This document shows, piece by piece, positions 51,826-59,758 of a stretch of DNA of 64,000 nt (positions within the stretch are counted from its first letter, which is position 1; the number at the start of each line of letters is the position of its first letter). The translations under genes were made by a program, and so were the position numbers. Below the pieces are notes generated by a model that made no database searches, was not told the DNA's origin, and saw only the letters and a program-made list of their open reading frames with translations. The stretch spans positions 7,476,501 through 7,540,500 of the forward strand of contig NZ_JAUSZA010000001.1 in the NCBI RefSeq assembly GCF_030817215.1, read 5' to 3'. The stretch is from Paenibacillus sp. V4I3. Its GTDB lineage: Bacteria; Bacillota; Bacilli; Paenibacillales; NBRC-103111.

Positions 51826-52598
51826 TGGACCTAGAGAAAATCTTAAAGCTCGTCCAGGCGGGCGATCTGGACGTAGAAGAAGCCAAAAAGCAAATCATCA
51901 AGGAAGGCAGCGCCGCTGGCCCAGCTAACCTTGATCTTGGATTTGCTCAGCTCGACATCGATCGCGAGAAGCGTACGGGCTTCCCCGAGGTCATATTCGG
52001 GGAAGGCAAGACCGCCGAGCAGATCGAAGCGATATTCCGGCGGCTGATGGAGCACACCGACCGCGTGCTCGCTACGCGGGTCGATGCGGCCAAAGCCGCC
52101 CATGTTACCGCTGCCGTGGAAGGTGTCACCTACCACGAAACAGCACGTTCGCTCACTTGGTTCAAGCGACCGATGCTTAAAGTCCACGACGGCTATATAG
52201 CCGTCGTGTGCGCAGGCACCTCCGACCTCCCCGTGGCGGAGGAGGCGGCTCTTACGGCAGAATGCCTGGGCAGCCACGTTGAACGTATATTCGACGTGGG
52301 TGTCGCTGGCATTCACCGGCTTTTCCGCCGGCTAGAGCTCATTCGCGGCGCAAACGCGATTGTGGTCGTTGCCGGCATGGAAGGCGCGCTCGCCAGCGTC
52401 GTCGGCGGGCTAGTAGCCAAACCGATCGTGGCTGTGCCGACAAGCATCGGTTATGGCGCGAACCTTGCAGGTATCGCCCCCTTGTTGTCGATGCTAAATA
52501 GCTGCTCACCAGGAATCTCAGTAGTGAACATCGACAACGGCTTCGGAGCTGGTTACTATGCAGGGCTCATTAACAAAAATATGTCGAAACGAGCGTGA
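51822..52598 (+). CDS. larB: NPN cofactor biosynthesis carboxylase LarB
   Basis: LarB carboxylates and hydrolyses nicotinic acid adenine dinucleotide, the first step to NPN. It is a PurE-like protein of 258 residues with TGFPEVIFGEGKTAEQI, VVCAGTSDLPVAEEAALTA, GVAGIHRLF and the C-terminal NIDNGFGAGYYA. ATGATG overlaps the larE stop. The central part (about 51960-52460) is clearly richer in GC than the flanking lar genes. Confidence 0.94.
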   Translation: MMDLEKILKLVQAGDLDVEEAKKQIIKEGSAAGPANLDLGFAQLDIDREKRTGFPEVIFGEGKTAEQIEAIFRRLMEHTDRVLATRVDAAKAAHVTAAVEGVTYHETARSLTWFKRPMLKVHDGYIAVVCAGTSDLPVAEEAALTAECLGSHVERIFDVGVAGIHRLFRRLELIRGANAIVVVAGMEGALASVVGGLVAKPIVAVPTSIGYGANLAGIAPLLSMLNSCSPGISVVNIDNGFGAGYYAGLINKNMSKRA

Positions 52599-52607
52599 GA
52601 TCCTACA

Positions 52608-53462
52608 ATGCGCATTTTATATTTAGACTGCTTCTCCGGAATCAGCGGCGATATGACCCTTGGTGCTTTAGTAGATGCGGGAGCAGATCGAACTTACATT
52701 GAAGAAGAGCTTACCAAAATCAAGCTAGAGCCGTATATGTTGGAATGGAAGCGCGTTGTAAAGCGCGGTATTTCCGCCTTAAAGCTTGATGTTATTCTAG
52801 ACCCAGAGCATCCACCGAAACATCATCGTCATTACTCAGAAATCGTACAAGTCATTCAACAGGCAGGATTCAATGAGCGTGTAACAGCTCTCAGCTTAGC
52901 TATTTTTGAAAAGATCGGTATTGCTGAAGCCAAAATCCATGGCATTCCCGTTGAAAAAGTACACTTCCACGAAGTTGGAGCCATAGACTCCATTGTCGAT
53001 ATCGTAGGTGTGGCCTTAGCCATTGACTCCCTGCAAGTCGAGCGCATCTTTTCCTCTCCAGTACCGCTAGGTTCAGGAACGATACATATCGATCATGGTA
53101 TATATCCCGTACCGGCTCCGGCAACACTGGAAATGATGCGAGGGTTACCCATTGCTTCAACCAACTATAACCTAGAAATGACCACGCCAACTGGTGCCGG
53201 TATTATTTCCGGAATCGTGGACGAGTTCTCCAAAAGCTTTCCTCCTATGATCGTTGACACCATCGGTTACGGTGCAGGTACAAGAGATTTACCTAATCAA
53301 CCTAATGTGCTTCGCGTCGTAGTCGGTAAAGTTGATCCTTATATTGGAAAATGGCAAGTAAGCCATGAGCACCTTGTCCATGAGCACGGTCATGGACATA
53401 CACATGATGATCATCATCACCACCAACATGAACATTCACATACGCACCCTCACCATACATGA
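52608..53462 (+). CDS. larC1: LarC N-terminal part (LarC1) with His-rich tail
   Basis: LarC is the CTP-dependent nickel insertase that completes NPN. This 284-residue product matches only the N-terminal domain: MRILYLDCFSGISGDMTLGALVDAG, EKVHFHEVGAIDSIVDIVG, GSGTIHIDHGIYPVPAPATLEM and MTTPTGAGI. It ends in a tail of about 35 residues with some seventeen histidines, probably nickel-binding. The C-terminal domain is not downstream in any plus-strand frame; it is the convergent gene at 53513. The ribosome site is weak (GTGAG), so coupling to larB is likely. Confidence 0.92.
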   Translation: MRILYLDCFSGISGDMTLGALVDAGADRTYIEEELTKIKLEPYMLEWKRVVKRGISALKLDVILDPEHPPKHHRHYSEIVQVIQQAGFNERVTALSLAIFEKIGIAEAKIHGIPVEKVHFHEVGAIDSIVDIVGVALAIDSLQVERIFSSPVPLGSGTIHIDHGIYPVPAPATLEMMRGLPIASTNYNLEMTTPTGAGIISGIVDEFSKSFPPMIVDTIGYGAGTRDLPNQPNVLRVVVGKVDPYIGKWQVSHEHLVHEHGHGHTHDDHHHHQHEHSHTHPHHT

Positions 53463-53492
53463 ATCTCCAAAGGAGACCATTTATCAAATACC

Positions 53493-53533
53493 AAAACGCC
53501 TCTTCCTTCAAATCAGGAGGAGACGTTTTTTGG
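53493..53533. terminator. Bidirectional terminator between larC1 and larC2
   Basis: AAAACG-CCTCTTCCT pairs with AGGAGG-AGACGTTTT, followed by TTGG. It includes the stop codon of the minus-strand larC2 and can end both transcripts. Confidence 0.7.
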
Positions 53534-54001
53534 TTTTTGCTGTATAAACTGCATCCTAACTTCCTCGTATACCTGTTTCAAAGGTACTTGATGCTCCTTA
53601 GCAATTTGTTCGCATTCTTTGAACTCTGGTGCATATTGTACCAATTTCCCCTGGTGATAACCAACTTTTACCGTTAAAAGTCCCCATCGTGTTAGCACTT
53701 GCTCGAATTCTCTAGCCAATCTATGACAAGAAGCGTGCATATACCGGATGCCAAGTGTAGTTGTCTCGCTAAAAATAACCTCCTCTACAACAGAGAGCCG
53801 TTTATCTTCAACGAGCACATTCAGCATAATCCCTGGTCTGCCTTTCTTCATAATAATCGGTACTACAAATACATCATTCGCACCTACTTCAAACAGCTTA
53901 TCCATTATATAAGAAACCCACTCCGGGTTCATATCATCCAAATTAGCCTGAATTAACAACATACTATCGTCCACATGCTCATCCCTATGATTAAAACTCA
54001 C
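53513..54001 (-). CDS. larC2: LarC C-terminal part (LarC2) as a separate convergent gene
   Basis: The 162-residue product corresponds to the C-terminal domain of LarC: LLIQANLDDMNPEWVSYIMDKLFEVGANDVF, of which ANLDDMNPEW and GANDVF are diagnostic, then PIIMKKGRPGIMLNVL, FSETTTLGIRY and YAPEFKECEQIAKEH. GTG at 54001 follows AGAGGTG by six bases. In Lactiplantibacillus larC1 and larC2 are joined by a programmed frameshift and elsewhere they are fused. Here they face each other, so two polypeptides from two promoters must assemble. No promoter was identified with certainty. Confidence 0.9.
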   Translation of the reverse strand: MSFNHRDEHVDDSMLLIQANLDDMNPEWVSYIMDKLFEVGANDVFVVPIIMKKGRPGIMLNVLVEDKRLSVVEEVIFSETTTLGIRYMHASCHRLAREFEQVLTRWGLLTVKVGYHQGKLVQYAPEFKECEQIAKEHQVPLKQVYEEVRMQFIQQKPKNVSS

Positions 54002-54117
54002 TGTTCTCACCTCTTACAGGCATCATAGCAAAAATCGGATAACAACGAAAGATGCAGGGATAAACATTCGTAGAAGAGTACATCCTAAGAACTAACATTT
54101 CAGGAAGGATGATAGAG

Positions 54118-55167
54118 ATGAAAAGCAGACCGTTTTGGTCGCGGGTTCTTGTTCTTAGCCTCCTCCTATCAGCAACCGAATCCGGGACTTTTTCAAGTAG
54201 TGCTGAATCCCATGCCACTGCATCTGACCAATTATTTGCCGCAGTTCCGTCTAAAGTTAACCCTAACTTGAACACTGAGCGGAAAGAGCTATTCGAAAAA
54301 ACAAGCATCTTGTCGGGCATTCCATGGGCATACCTTGCCGCAGTTGATCAGTACGAAAGAACCATGAATATCGCGAAAAAAAGAACCGTGCATCAAGGGA
54401 TTACCAGCATTTACTTCCCTGAAGCAGATTGGGTCGGCTTATTGAATCCAGACCAACAAGATACGAATCCAAGAAGTATCTCCTTCTTTCATGGTTACGG
54501 GCGAGATGGTTCAGGTGACGGCATCGCAGATCGAAACAACGATTTAGACGTACTGGCAGCTATGGCCACACTAATGAGCAGTAATGGCAAACAAGAAGAA
54601 AATTTACAAATTAACTTATGGAATTATTATCAAAACTCGCGCAGTGTTGAACGTATCAAACAATTTGCTACAATTTATGCCACACTTGGTACCCTCGATG
54701 TTTACGAGCATGCTTTTCCACTACCGGTGCACGCAGACTACTCCTACCGCAGCACATGGGGGGACAGCCGCGGATGGGGTGGGCATCGTTCCCATGAAGG
54801 AACAGATTTATTTGCGGGTTACGGTGTTCCTGTTCGAAGTACTTGCTATGGCATTGTGGAAATTAAAGGCTGGAATCCCTACGGAGGCTGGCGGATTGGT
54901 ATTCGAGATGTAAACAATATTTATCACTACTACGCCCATCTCTCTGGTTTTCAAAAAGGAATCAAAGAAAATGATATTGTAAAGCCTGGACAAACCATCG
55001 GCTGGGTGGGTAGTTCTGGATATGGTAAGCCGGGTACATCAGGTAAATTTCCACCCCATCTTCATTTTGGACTTTATCGTGATAATGGGCTGACCGAATG
55101 GAGCTTCGATCCTTATCCCTCCCTTCGCAAATGGGAACGTGAAGATCGGATGAAAAAGAAAAAATAA
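54118..55167 (+). CDS. lytH: LytH-like M23 endopeptidase (sporulation)
   Basis: A secreted zinc peptidase of 349 residues. A signal-like N terminus (MKSRPFWSRVLVLSLLLSATES) precedes an uncharacterised helical region and a C-terminal M23 domain with HRSHEGTDLFAGYG (zinc His and Asp) and PPHLHFGLYRD (HxH). It matches Bacillus LytH (YunA), a cell-wall L-Ala-D-Glu peptidase acting in spore cortex maturation, also next to yunB there. ATG at 54118 suits AGGAAGG; the ATG three codons earlier touches it. A terminator follows. Confidence 0.87.
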   Translation: MKSRPFWSRVLVLSLLLSATESGTFSSSAESHATASDQLFAAVPSKVNPNLNTERKELFEKTSILSGIPWAYLAAVDQYERTMNIAKKRTVHQGITSIYFPEADWVGLLNPDQQDTNPRSISFFHGYGRDGSGDGIADRNNDLDVLAAMATLMSSNGKQEENLQINLWNYYQNSRSVERIKQFATIYATLGTLDVYEHAFPLPVHADYSYRSTWGDSRGWGGHRSHEGTDLFAGYGVPVRSTCYGIVEIKGWNPYGGWRIGIRDVNNIYHYYAHLSGFQKGIKENDIVKPGQTIGWVGSSGYGKPGTSGKFPPHLHFGLYRDNGLTEWSFDPYPSLRKWEREDRMKKKK

Positions 55168-55198
55168 AACCGCTCCATTATTGGGGCGGTTCTTTTTG
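55168..55198. terminator. Bidirectional terminator between lytH and yunB
   Basis: AACCGCTCC pairs with GGGGCGGTT around ATTATT, followed by CTTTTT. It reaches into the end of yunB. Confidence 0.8.
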
Positions 55199-55975
55199 TG
55201 TATTACTTTCTTGCGTTGAAACTCCCTCTGGCTTTGGTGTTGTTGTAGTTCCCGCATTCGGAATGCTTGGGAGTGATAAACTCGGTGGACCCGCATCCTT
55301 ATTACTACCCACAGGTTTTCCCTTATTATCATAATAATAGGTAGGGACATCCCCAACCACGAGTGAATAGGAAATAGGAATTTCTGTTTCCACAATTTCA
55401 GTGTCAGAATCAAAGGGAATAATCACGGATACCTCAGCAATAATGCGAACATACACTTCAAACATAACCATATTGATTCCCGCATTTTGAGAACGTGTAT
55501 TCAGATCAACCTTCACATTACCAACTGGCAGCAGCCGAATCGGAATATCAGGGCCAAATGAGGAGAGAATCGCACTATTCATCGCTTGCCCCACCGGAAT
55601 ATGCTCTGAGATACTTTGCAAATCTTTCAGTTCACCTTGCACAGTCTTAATCGTATCCGCAGTTATACGCATATGTTCATTATAATTAAGCATGAAGCCT
55701 GTTATTTTACCGTTTTTATCCATCTTCCAATCAATTAATTGCTCCGCACTCGTACTTCCAGCCACATGATCCGCAATAGCACTATTAATCGCTTGTGTCG
55801 CTATCTGCTTGATGCGTACCTTTGCCAAATTCATCAGTGGAGGTCTAAGATTACGTTCTACGAAAATAAAAAACTGCACGCCAAATAAGACAAAGATGAG
55901 AAGACCGATCAACAGCACCTTTTTGCGGTTTGTTTTACCTGTAGGTCTGCTTCTCCAGCGTCGCCTTAGCAGCAT
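55178..55975 (-). CDS. yunB: Sporulation protein YunB
   Basis: A 265-residue protein with one N-terminal membrane helix (VLLIGLLIFVLFGVQFFIF) and an exterior domain with VRIKQIATQAINSAI, PVGQAMNSAILSSFGPDIPIRLLPVGNV and EVYVRIIAEVSVIIPFDS, as in YunB. In Bacillus it is made under sigma-E and helps spore formation. The C-terminal tail is Pro/Thr/Ser-rich. ATG at 55975 follows GGGGAGGG; earlier in-frame starts lie inside it. Confidence 0.88.
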   Translation of the reverse strand: MLLRRRWRSRPTGKTNRKKVLLIGLLIFVLFGVQFFIFVERNLRPPLMNLAKVRIKQIATQAINSAIADHVAGSTSAEQLIDWKMDKNGKITGFMLNYNEHMRITADTIKTVQGELKDLQSISEHIPVGQAMNSAILSSFGPDIPIRLLPVGNVKVDLNTRSQNAGINMVMFEVYVRIIAEVSVIIPFDSDTEIVETEIPISYSLVVGDVPTYYYDNKGKPVGSNKDAGPPSLSLPSIPNAGTTTTPKPEGVSTQESNTQKEPPQ

Positions 55976-56640
55976 CCCATTCCCTCCCCTAGCCACTCAA
56001 ATCAATTAGTACTACCTTATGCGGACATGGAGTGAAAAAGAAGACACGTTCCCTACAGCAAGTCCACTCAACGGTCATACGTTTTGCGCATCCATATCAT
56101 TATCGTGTCTGAACCCCAATGGGTCTTACCTACTTACGACTGCTCAGTTATCCCCATCATTAGTATCCGCTCACATCTGTGACCCATCATCTCAGTTTCT
56201 TTCCACATGCGTCTCATTCATTCCGTATCTTCTCACGCCTGGCCCCCATCATCTTCGCATCTTCCCACGTGTGTCTCATCCATTTTGTATCTTCTCATGC
56301 TGCGCCCCATCCTCTTAGCATCTTTCCACGTTCGTCTCTTACATTCCTTATCTACTAACGTCTGCACCTCATAGACTCTGAATCTCCCTAACTTACCCAC
56401 CACATCCTTCAGCCGATAGAATTTGTCCTGTCCAAGTCCTGTCCGTCCTGCTTGTCTCAATACATGTATCTCAACTCATTAGTATCTTCCCTCCCAAGCC
56501 ACCTCACTTTGCATCCAACCCAACTTTTCACCACCTCTATGGACACTATCCCCATCACTCAGAAATCAGAAAATAATCCGAGTTTCAATCAAATATTTTC
56601 CATCTTCTCTTGAAATAAGACCATATGTTTGGTATATTAT
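55976..56640. other. Gene-free pyrimidine-rich region
   Basis: About 665 bases without a credible gene. The plus strand is strongly enriched in C and T, with few G and hardly any long open frame that has a ribosome site. It contains a degenerate 61-bp tandem repeat (next entry) and ends at the transposase-like gene. Promoter elements of yunB must lie at its left end but were not clear. Confidence 0.6.
56130..56375. repeat. Degenerate 61-bp tandem repeat, C/T-rich
   Basis: Units begin with CCCATCATC or a variant at 56183, 56245 and 56306, with a partial one near 56366 and another before 56183. Within each unit ATCTTTCCACGTGYGTCTC and TATCTTCTCACG recur in the same order. Copies differ at many positions, so it is old. 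It lies between yunB and the transposase-like gene. Confidence 0.7.
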
Positions 56641-56686
56641 TAGTAGGAACATATATTCCCATTTTAACGCAAATGGAGAGATGCAT

Positions 56687-57535
56687 ATGAATTTTGCAAG
56701 TATGTCACTTGATCAATTTCAAAATCATTTTTCCACTGATAATGCTTGCATCGAGTATATTTTTCATACTAAGTGGCCTGAAGGGTTTAGCTGCCCGCGC
56801 TGTAAACACAGCCATGCTTATGTAACAACAACCCGTCGTCTTCCGCTTTACGAATGCTGTCAATGTCGCCATCAAACGTCTCTTATATCCGGGACTATTA
56901 TGGAAGGAAGCCGAACTGGACTAAGTAAATGGATGCTGGCTCTTTTTCTTTTCTCCCGTACAAATAAAGGTACGACCGCAACCGAACTTTCTAAATTTAT
57001 TAAGGTTACTTATAAAACTGCCTGGCTAATCTTATATAAAATCCGTTCTATGATCCATAGCTCAGATAATCAAACTCCGCTTTCGGGCTCAGTTTGTATT
57101 AATTCGGCTATCTATGGACGACCTTATAATCCTTCTGTTCACAAACACCCTCAAGAGCACCTTCTTCTCATAGGCTCATCAGTTAATGAATGGAATGAAT
57201 CTACCTACCTCAAAATAAAGCACGTTCTTCTTACGAATCCAAAAGAAAGACATATTCCTCGTTTTGAAACAAAAGCCTTCCATCAACAGCACATAGAATC
57301 CGATACCCAAAATATTGAGATTGTTACAGGCTTTTATACTCCCACACGACTTCGCCCATTGCTCGTATTCGCTAAACAAGCTAGTAAATGGATAAATAAC
57401 ACCTTCCATAGCCTCGGACCCAAACATTTACAAAAGTACTTAGACGAGTTTAGTTATCGACAAAACCTTTCTTCAAAAAACACACCTATTTTTGCCCATT
57501 TAGTTCAACTCTGCTTCAAAACCGCTAGCTACTAA
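56687..57535 (+). CDS. IS1595-family transposase-like protein lacking catalytic acids
   Basis: A 282-residue protein. The N-terminal zinc ribbon (FSCPRCKHSHAY, YECCQCRHQTSLISGTIMEGSRTGLSKW) and the helical segment KVTYKTAWLILYKIR match IS1595 transposases, as does HLQKYLDEFSYRQN near the end. The first DDE aspartate region, normally EVDET, reads SVCINSAIYG, the last, normally TIEGFWS, reads ASKWINNTFHS, and I find no clear second aspartate. The frame is open and has GGAGAG upstream. No terminal inverted repeats were seen, so it is a relic or a domesticated DNA-binding protein. Confidence 0.75.
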   Translation: MNFASMSLDQFQNHFSTDNACIEYIFHTKWPEGFSCPRCKHSHAYVTTTRRLPLYECCQCRHQTSLISGTIMEGSRTGLSKWMLALFLFSRTNKGTTATELSKFIKVTYKTAWLILYKIRSMIHSSDNQTPLSGSVCINSAIYGRPYNPSVHKHPQEHLLLIGSSVNEWNESTYLKIKHVLLTNPKERHIPRFETKAFHQQHIESDTQNIEIVTGFYTPTRLRPLLVFAKQASKWINNTFHSLGPKHLQKYLDEFSYRQNLSSKNTPIFAHLVQLCFKTASY

Positions 57536-57620
57536 TAACAGTAGTATTCTATTTAGCCATTCAATTTCTTGTAATTATAGAAATAAAACTTAGTTTCAAT
57601 TGACGAACAATTTTATCACG

Positions 57621-57644
57621 CATACATACATACATACATACATG
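57621..57644. repeat. CATA microsatellite
   Basis: CATA is repeated about six times in a row, followed by CATGTATT copies. Confidence 0.9.
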
Positions 57645-57660
57645 TATTCATACATGTATT

Positions 57661-57738
57661 CATTCCTACATTCATGTCTGCTTTCATTCCTACATTCATG
57701 TCTGCTTTCATTCCTACATTCATGTCTGCTTTCATTCT
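57661..57738. repeat. 24-bp tandem repeat, 3.3 copies
   Basis: The unit CATTCCTACATTCATGTCTG plus CTTT is repeated three times without a mismatch (57661-57732), then starts a fourth time. Perfect identity suggests recent expansion. Confidence 0.9.
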
Positions 57739-57817
57739 GAGTTAAAGGGATAGTGAACATAGTGGAATGAAAGTGAAAGACCACCTTTGTTGAAAGGTGG
57801 TCAAGTATTGGAATCAT

Positions 57818-58082
57818 GGTTTCGGGTTTCGGGTTTCGGGTTTCGGGTTTCGGGTTTCGGTGCTTGGTTCTGGTTCTGGTTCTGGTTCTGGGTTCTTGTG
57901 ATCTCGGTTATTGGTTCTTGGTTCTAAGTTCTTTGTTCTTGGCTCTTGGCTCTTGGCTCTTGGCTATTGGCTCTTGGCTACTTGCTCTTGGCTCTTGGGT
58001 TCTTTGTTCTTTGTTCTTTGTTCTTGGTTCTTTGTTCTTGGTTCTTGGCTCTTGGTGCTTAATCTTGGTACTTCTTGGTTCG
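57818..58082. repeat. G/T-rich short tandem repeat array, mainly 7-bp units
   Basis: GGTTTCG is repeated six times exactly (57818-57859), then GGTTCT four times plus one (57866-57896). After this come about twenty degenerate heptamers of the types TTGGCTC, TTGGTTC and TTTGTTC to about 58082. The plus strand is nearly free of A. A plus-strand open frame across it is a low-complexity artefact. Confidence 0.9.
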
Positions 58083-58113
58083 TTTTATAGTCGGTGTCGT
58101 ATAGACAATCTTT

Positions 58114-58977
58114 TTAGTATCGATCCATGATTAGTTGTGTTTTCAGTGAATCTTGTGCGAGGAACCAGCCTTTACTTTGCAGATTGGTAATTAATTCATT
58201 ATGCTTCGTGGATGCCGTCGATTCACTATTTGTTTTAAATGAAGCTTCAACAATGTACTCAGTTCCCGTACCAGCTGCATTTAGAATCGGCCATACTTCG
58301 ATATAAAGCTGTTGGCCGCTCCATGTTCCGACTGAACGTTTGGCTAGAACTGGACCGTAGACACGGGAAGAAGAAAGCTTGCTAGTCCCCCATCCACTGT
58401 AGAGCCAATTATTAAATTTATCAGGTGAATTATTAATCAAAAGACTGCGGGAATCGGTCTGGTTTAGGAGATCCATACCGCTATAGCCTGATTTAGTACC
58501 TGTCTTTGGACGTGTGATACTTAATGTTTTTTTCTGATATCCCCACTCGACTTGTGCCTCATAGCCCGTATCGTTTGAATCAAAGCCTTGTTGGTTGGCG
58601 AGTGTTAAGGCCCCATTAATATCGTTACCAATAACGGCATAGCGCTTTTTGTAGGTAAGCTCGAAATCGTTTTCTCCCTCTGTTTTATGAATCCTTGGAC
58701 TCCACCCATTGTTATAAATGTCCTCGGCGTTCGTATCCAGGAACTGGACATTCATCTTAGTCACACTATCTGGCATGCCAAATGCACTCTTTACGCTGCT
58801 TGTAAGTTTAAAATCTGATCCAAGAACTGCACTTGGATTAAGGAGAAGCTTCACTTCATAATTCGGTATCATGTTGCTCGCAGCTGCAGCAGGCTGGGGT
58901 GCTCCGCCTAGACCAACAAGTAAACTAGTTCCTACTACGGCCACTAGGACGACCATCAGAGCATTTTTCTTTAACAT
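58114..58977 (-). CDS. Secreted protein of unknown function, possibly CYTH-like
   Basis: A 287-residue exported protein. A signal peptide (LKKNALMVVLVAVVGTSLLVG, cleavage near AAAAS) is followed by a domain with YEVKLLLNPS, VQFLDTNAEDIYNNGWSPRIHK and NDFELTYKKRYAVIG. The order of a charged first strand, FxDT, a GW.xR and a DxELTxK strand resembles the CYTH/triphosphate tunnel fold, though the usual ExExK is VKL here. This is an inference. ATG at 58977 with GAGGAG is preferred over GTG at 58980. It is not in an operon and borders the heptamer array. Confidence 0.65.
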   Translation of the reverse strand: MLKKNALMVVLVAVVGTSLLVGLGGAPQPAAAASNMIPNYEVKLLLNPSAVLGSDFKLTSSVKSAFGMPDSVTKMNVQFLDTNAEDIYNNGWSPRIHKTEGENDFELTYKKRYAVIGNDINGALTLANQQGFDSNDTGYEAQVEWGYQKKTLSITRPKTGTKSGYSGMDLLNQTDSRSLLINNSPDKFNNWLYSGWGTSKLSSSRVYGPVLAKRSVGTWSGQQLYIEVWPILNAAGTGTEYIVEASFKTNSESTASTKHNELITNLQSKGWFLAQDSLKTQLIMDRY

Positions 58978-59091
58978 CACTTCATCTCCTCAACTCTTAT
59001 GGAAAGTTTACCCTCATAGACTGACATTAAAGGAAGAATGTCATTAGATGATTATCTACACTTGTATTTAGTGTAAATCTAGTTAAAGGAG

Positions 59092-59129
59092 TAAAAAAAC
59101 TGAACCCCTTAACATTTAGGAGTTCAGCT
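59092..59129 (-). terminator. Terminator of the nucleotidase gene
   Basis: CTGAACTCCTAA pairs with TTAAGGGGTTCAG on the minus strand, with TTTTTTT after it. Confidence 0.75.
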
Positions 59130-59134
59130 GTGTT

Positions 59135-59695
59135 TCATTTTATAATTTCTCGGAGTTCATCCCAAGATACAATTCGAGGCAGGTTCAAGTGCTGATTATA
59201 CGATCTATCTTTCACATATAAGTTCAATGGGAGGTGAGACATGGTTTCCAGAACAACCGGTTTATCATCAAAATAATAATCCAAGTTCAGTTTCTCAATA
59301 ATATGTACTTTCTCGGAATCACTCATCCCACAATAAAAATGTCCCTCAACCACCGGGAAACCATTGGCTATTAACCAGTTTTTCGTTCGGTCTGTATGCT
59401 CTTTGGCCCTTGCCGTAATATAGTAGACCTCATGACCTTGATGTACTAATTCCTGCAAGATATCTACGGCATAGGGAAAAGAAGGACACTGAGAATAATA
59501 AATGTCATCGCGGAGGCTAGACCACAGCTTGCCTCCTTCTTCTTTCGTCAAACCGAAAGCACTGTGAATTTCCATCGTCGTTAAGGCGTGAAACGCGTCC
59601 AAGCCAATATTTTGCTTTAGCTTATGGTTATAAATATGAAAGGCATGTTCTCTTAAATTAATAAGTGTATCATCGATATCAAAGCCGAATTTCAA
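59135..59695 (-). CDS. HAD-superfamily 5' nucleotidase-like protein
   Basis: A 186-residue HAD phosphatase. Motif I is FGFDIDDTLINL, with the nucleophile Asp and the acid DxD; motif II is YYITARAKEHT; motif III and IV are SEKVHIIEKLNLDYYFDDKP. This fits the NT5C/YqfW-like nucleotidases. TTG at 59695 has GAGGAG six bases upstream. It probably dephosphorylates deoxy-nucleoside monophosphates, but the substrate is not known. Confidence 0.82.
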   Translation of the reverse strand: MKFGFDIDDTLINLREHAFHIYNHKLKQNIGLDAFHALTTMEIHSAFGLTKEEGGKLWSSLRDDIYYSQCPSFPYAVDILQELVHQGHEVYYITARAKEHTDRTKNWLIANGFPVVEGHFYCGMSDSEKVHIIEKLNLDYYFDDKPVVLETMSHLPLNLYVKDRSYNQHLNLPRIVSWDELREIIK

Positions 59696-59758
59696 GGTTA
59701 ACTCCTCATTTCACGGATATACTATGCTGCGGGAGCAATTTCCTTTATTATTTTCCCC

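Noticed and set aside
51843..52316. A 157-codon minus-strand frame opposite larB
   Set aside because: Antisense shadow in a GC-rich part of larB; larB motifs are unmistakable.
53400..53540. Programmed frameshift joining larC1 and larC2
   Set aside because: The C-terminal domain is on the opposite strand, so no ribosomal frameshift can join them.
57661..57738. Possible CRISPR array
   Set aside because: The 24-bp units are directly head to tail without spacers and no cas genes are near.
56130..57738. A complete insertion sequence with inverted ends
   Set aside because: I found no matching terminal inverted repeats or target duplication around the transposase-like gene, and its catalytic residues are missing.
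57816..58130. A 104-codon plus-strand frame across the heptamer array
   Set aside because: It encodes only low-complexity Leu/Gly/Ser/Phe runs produced by the repeats and has no ribosome site.
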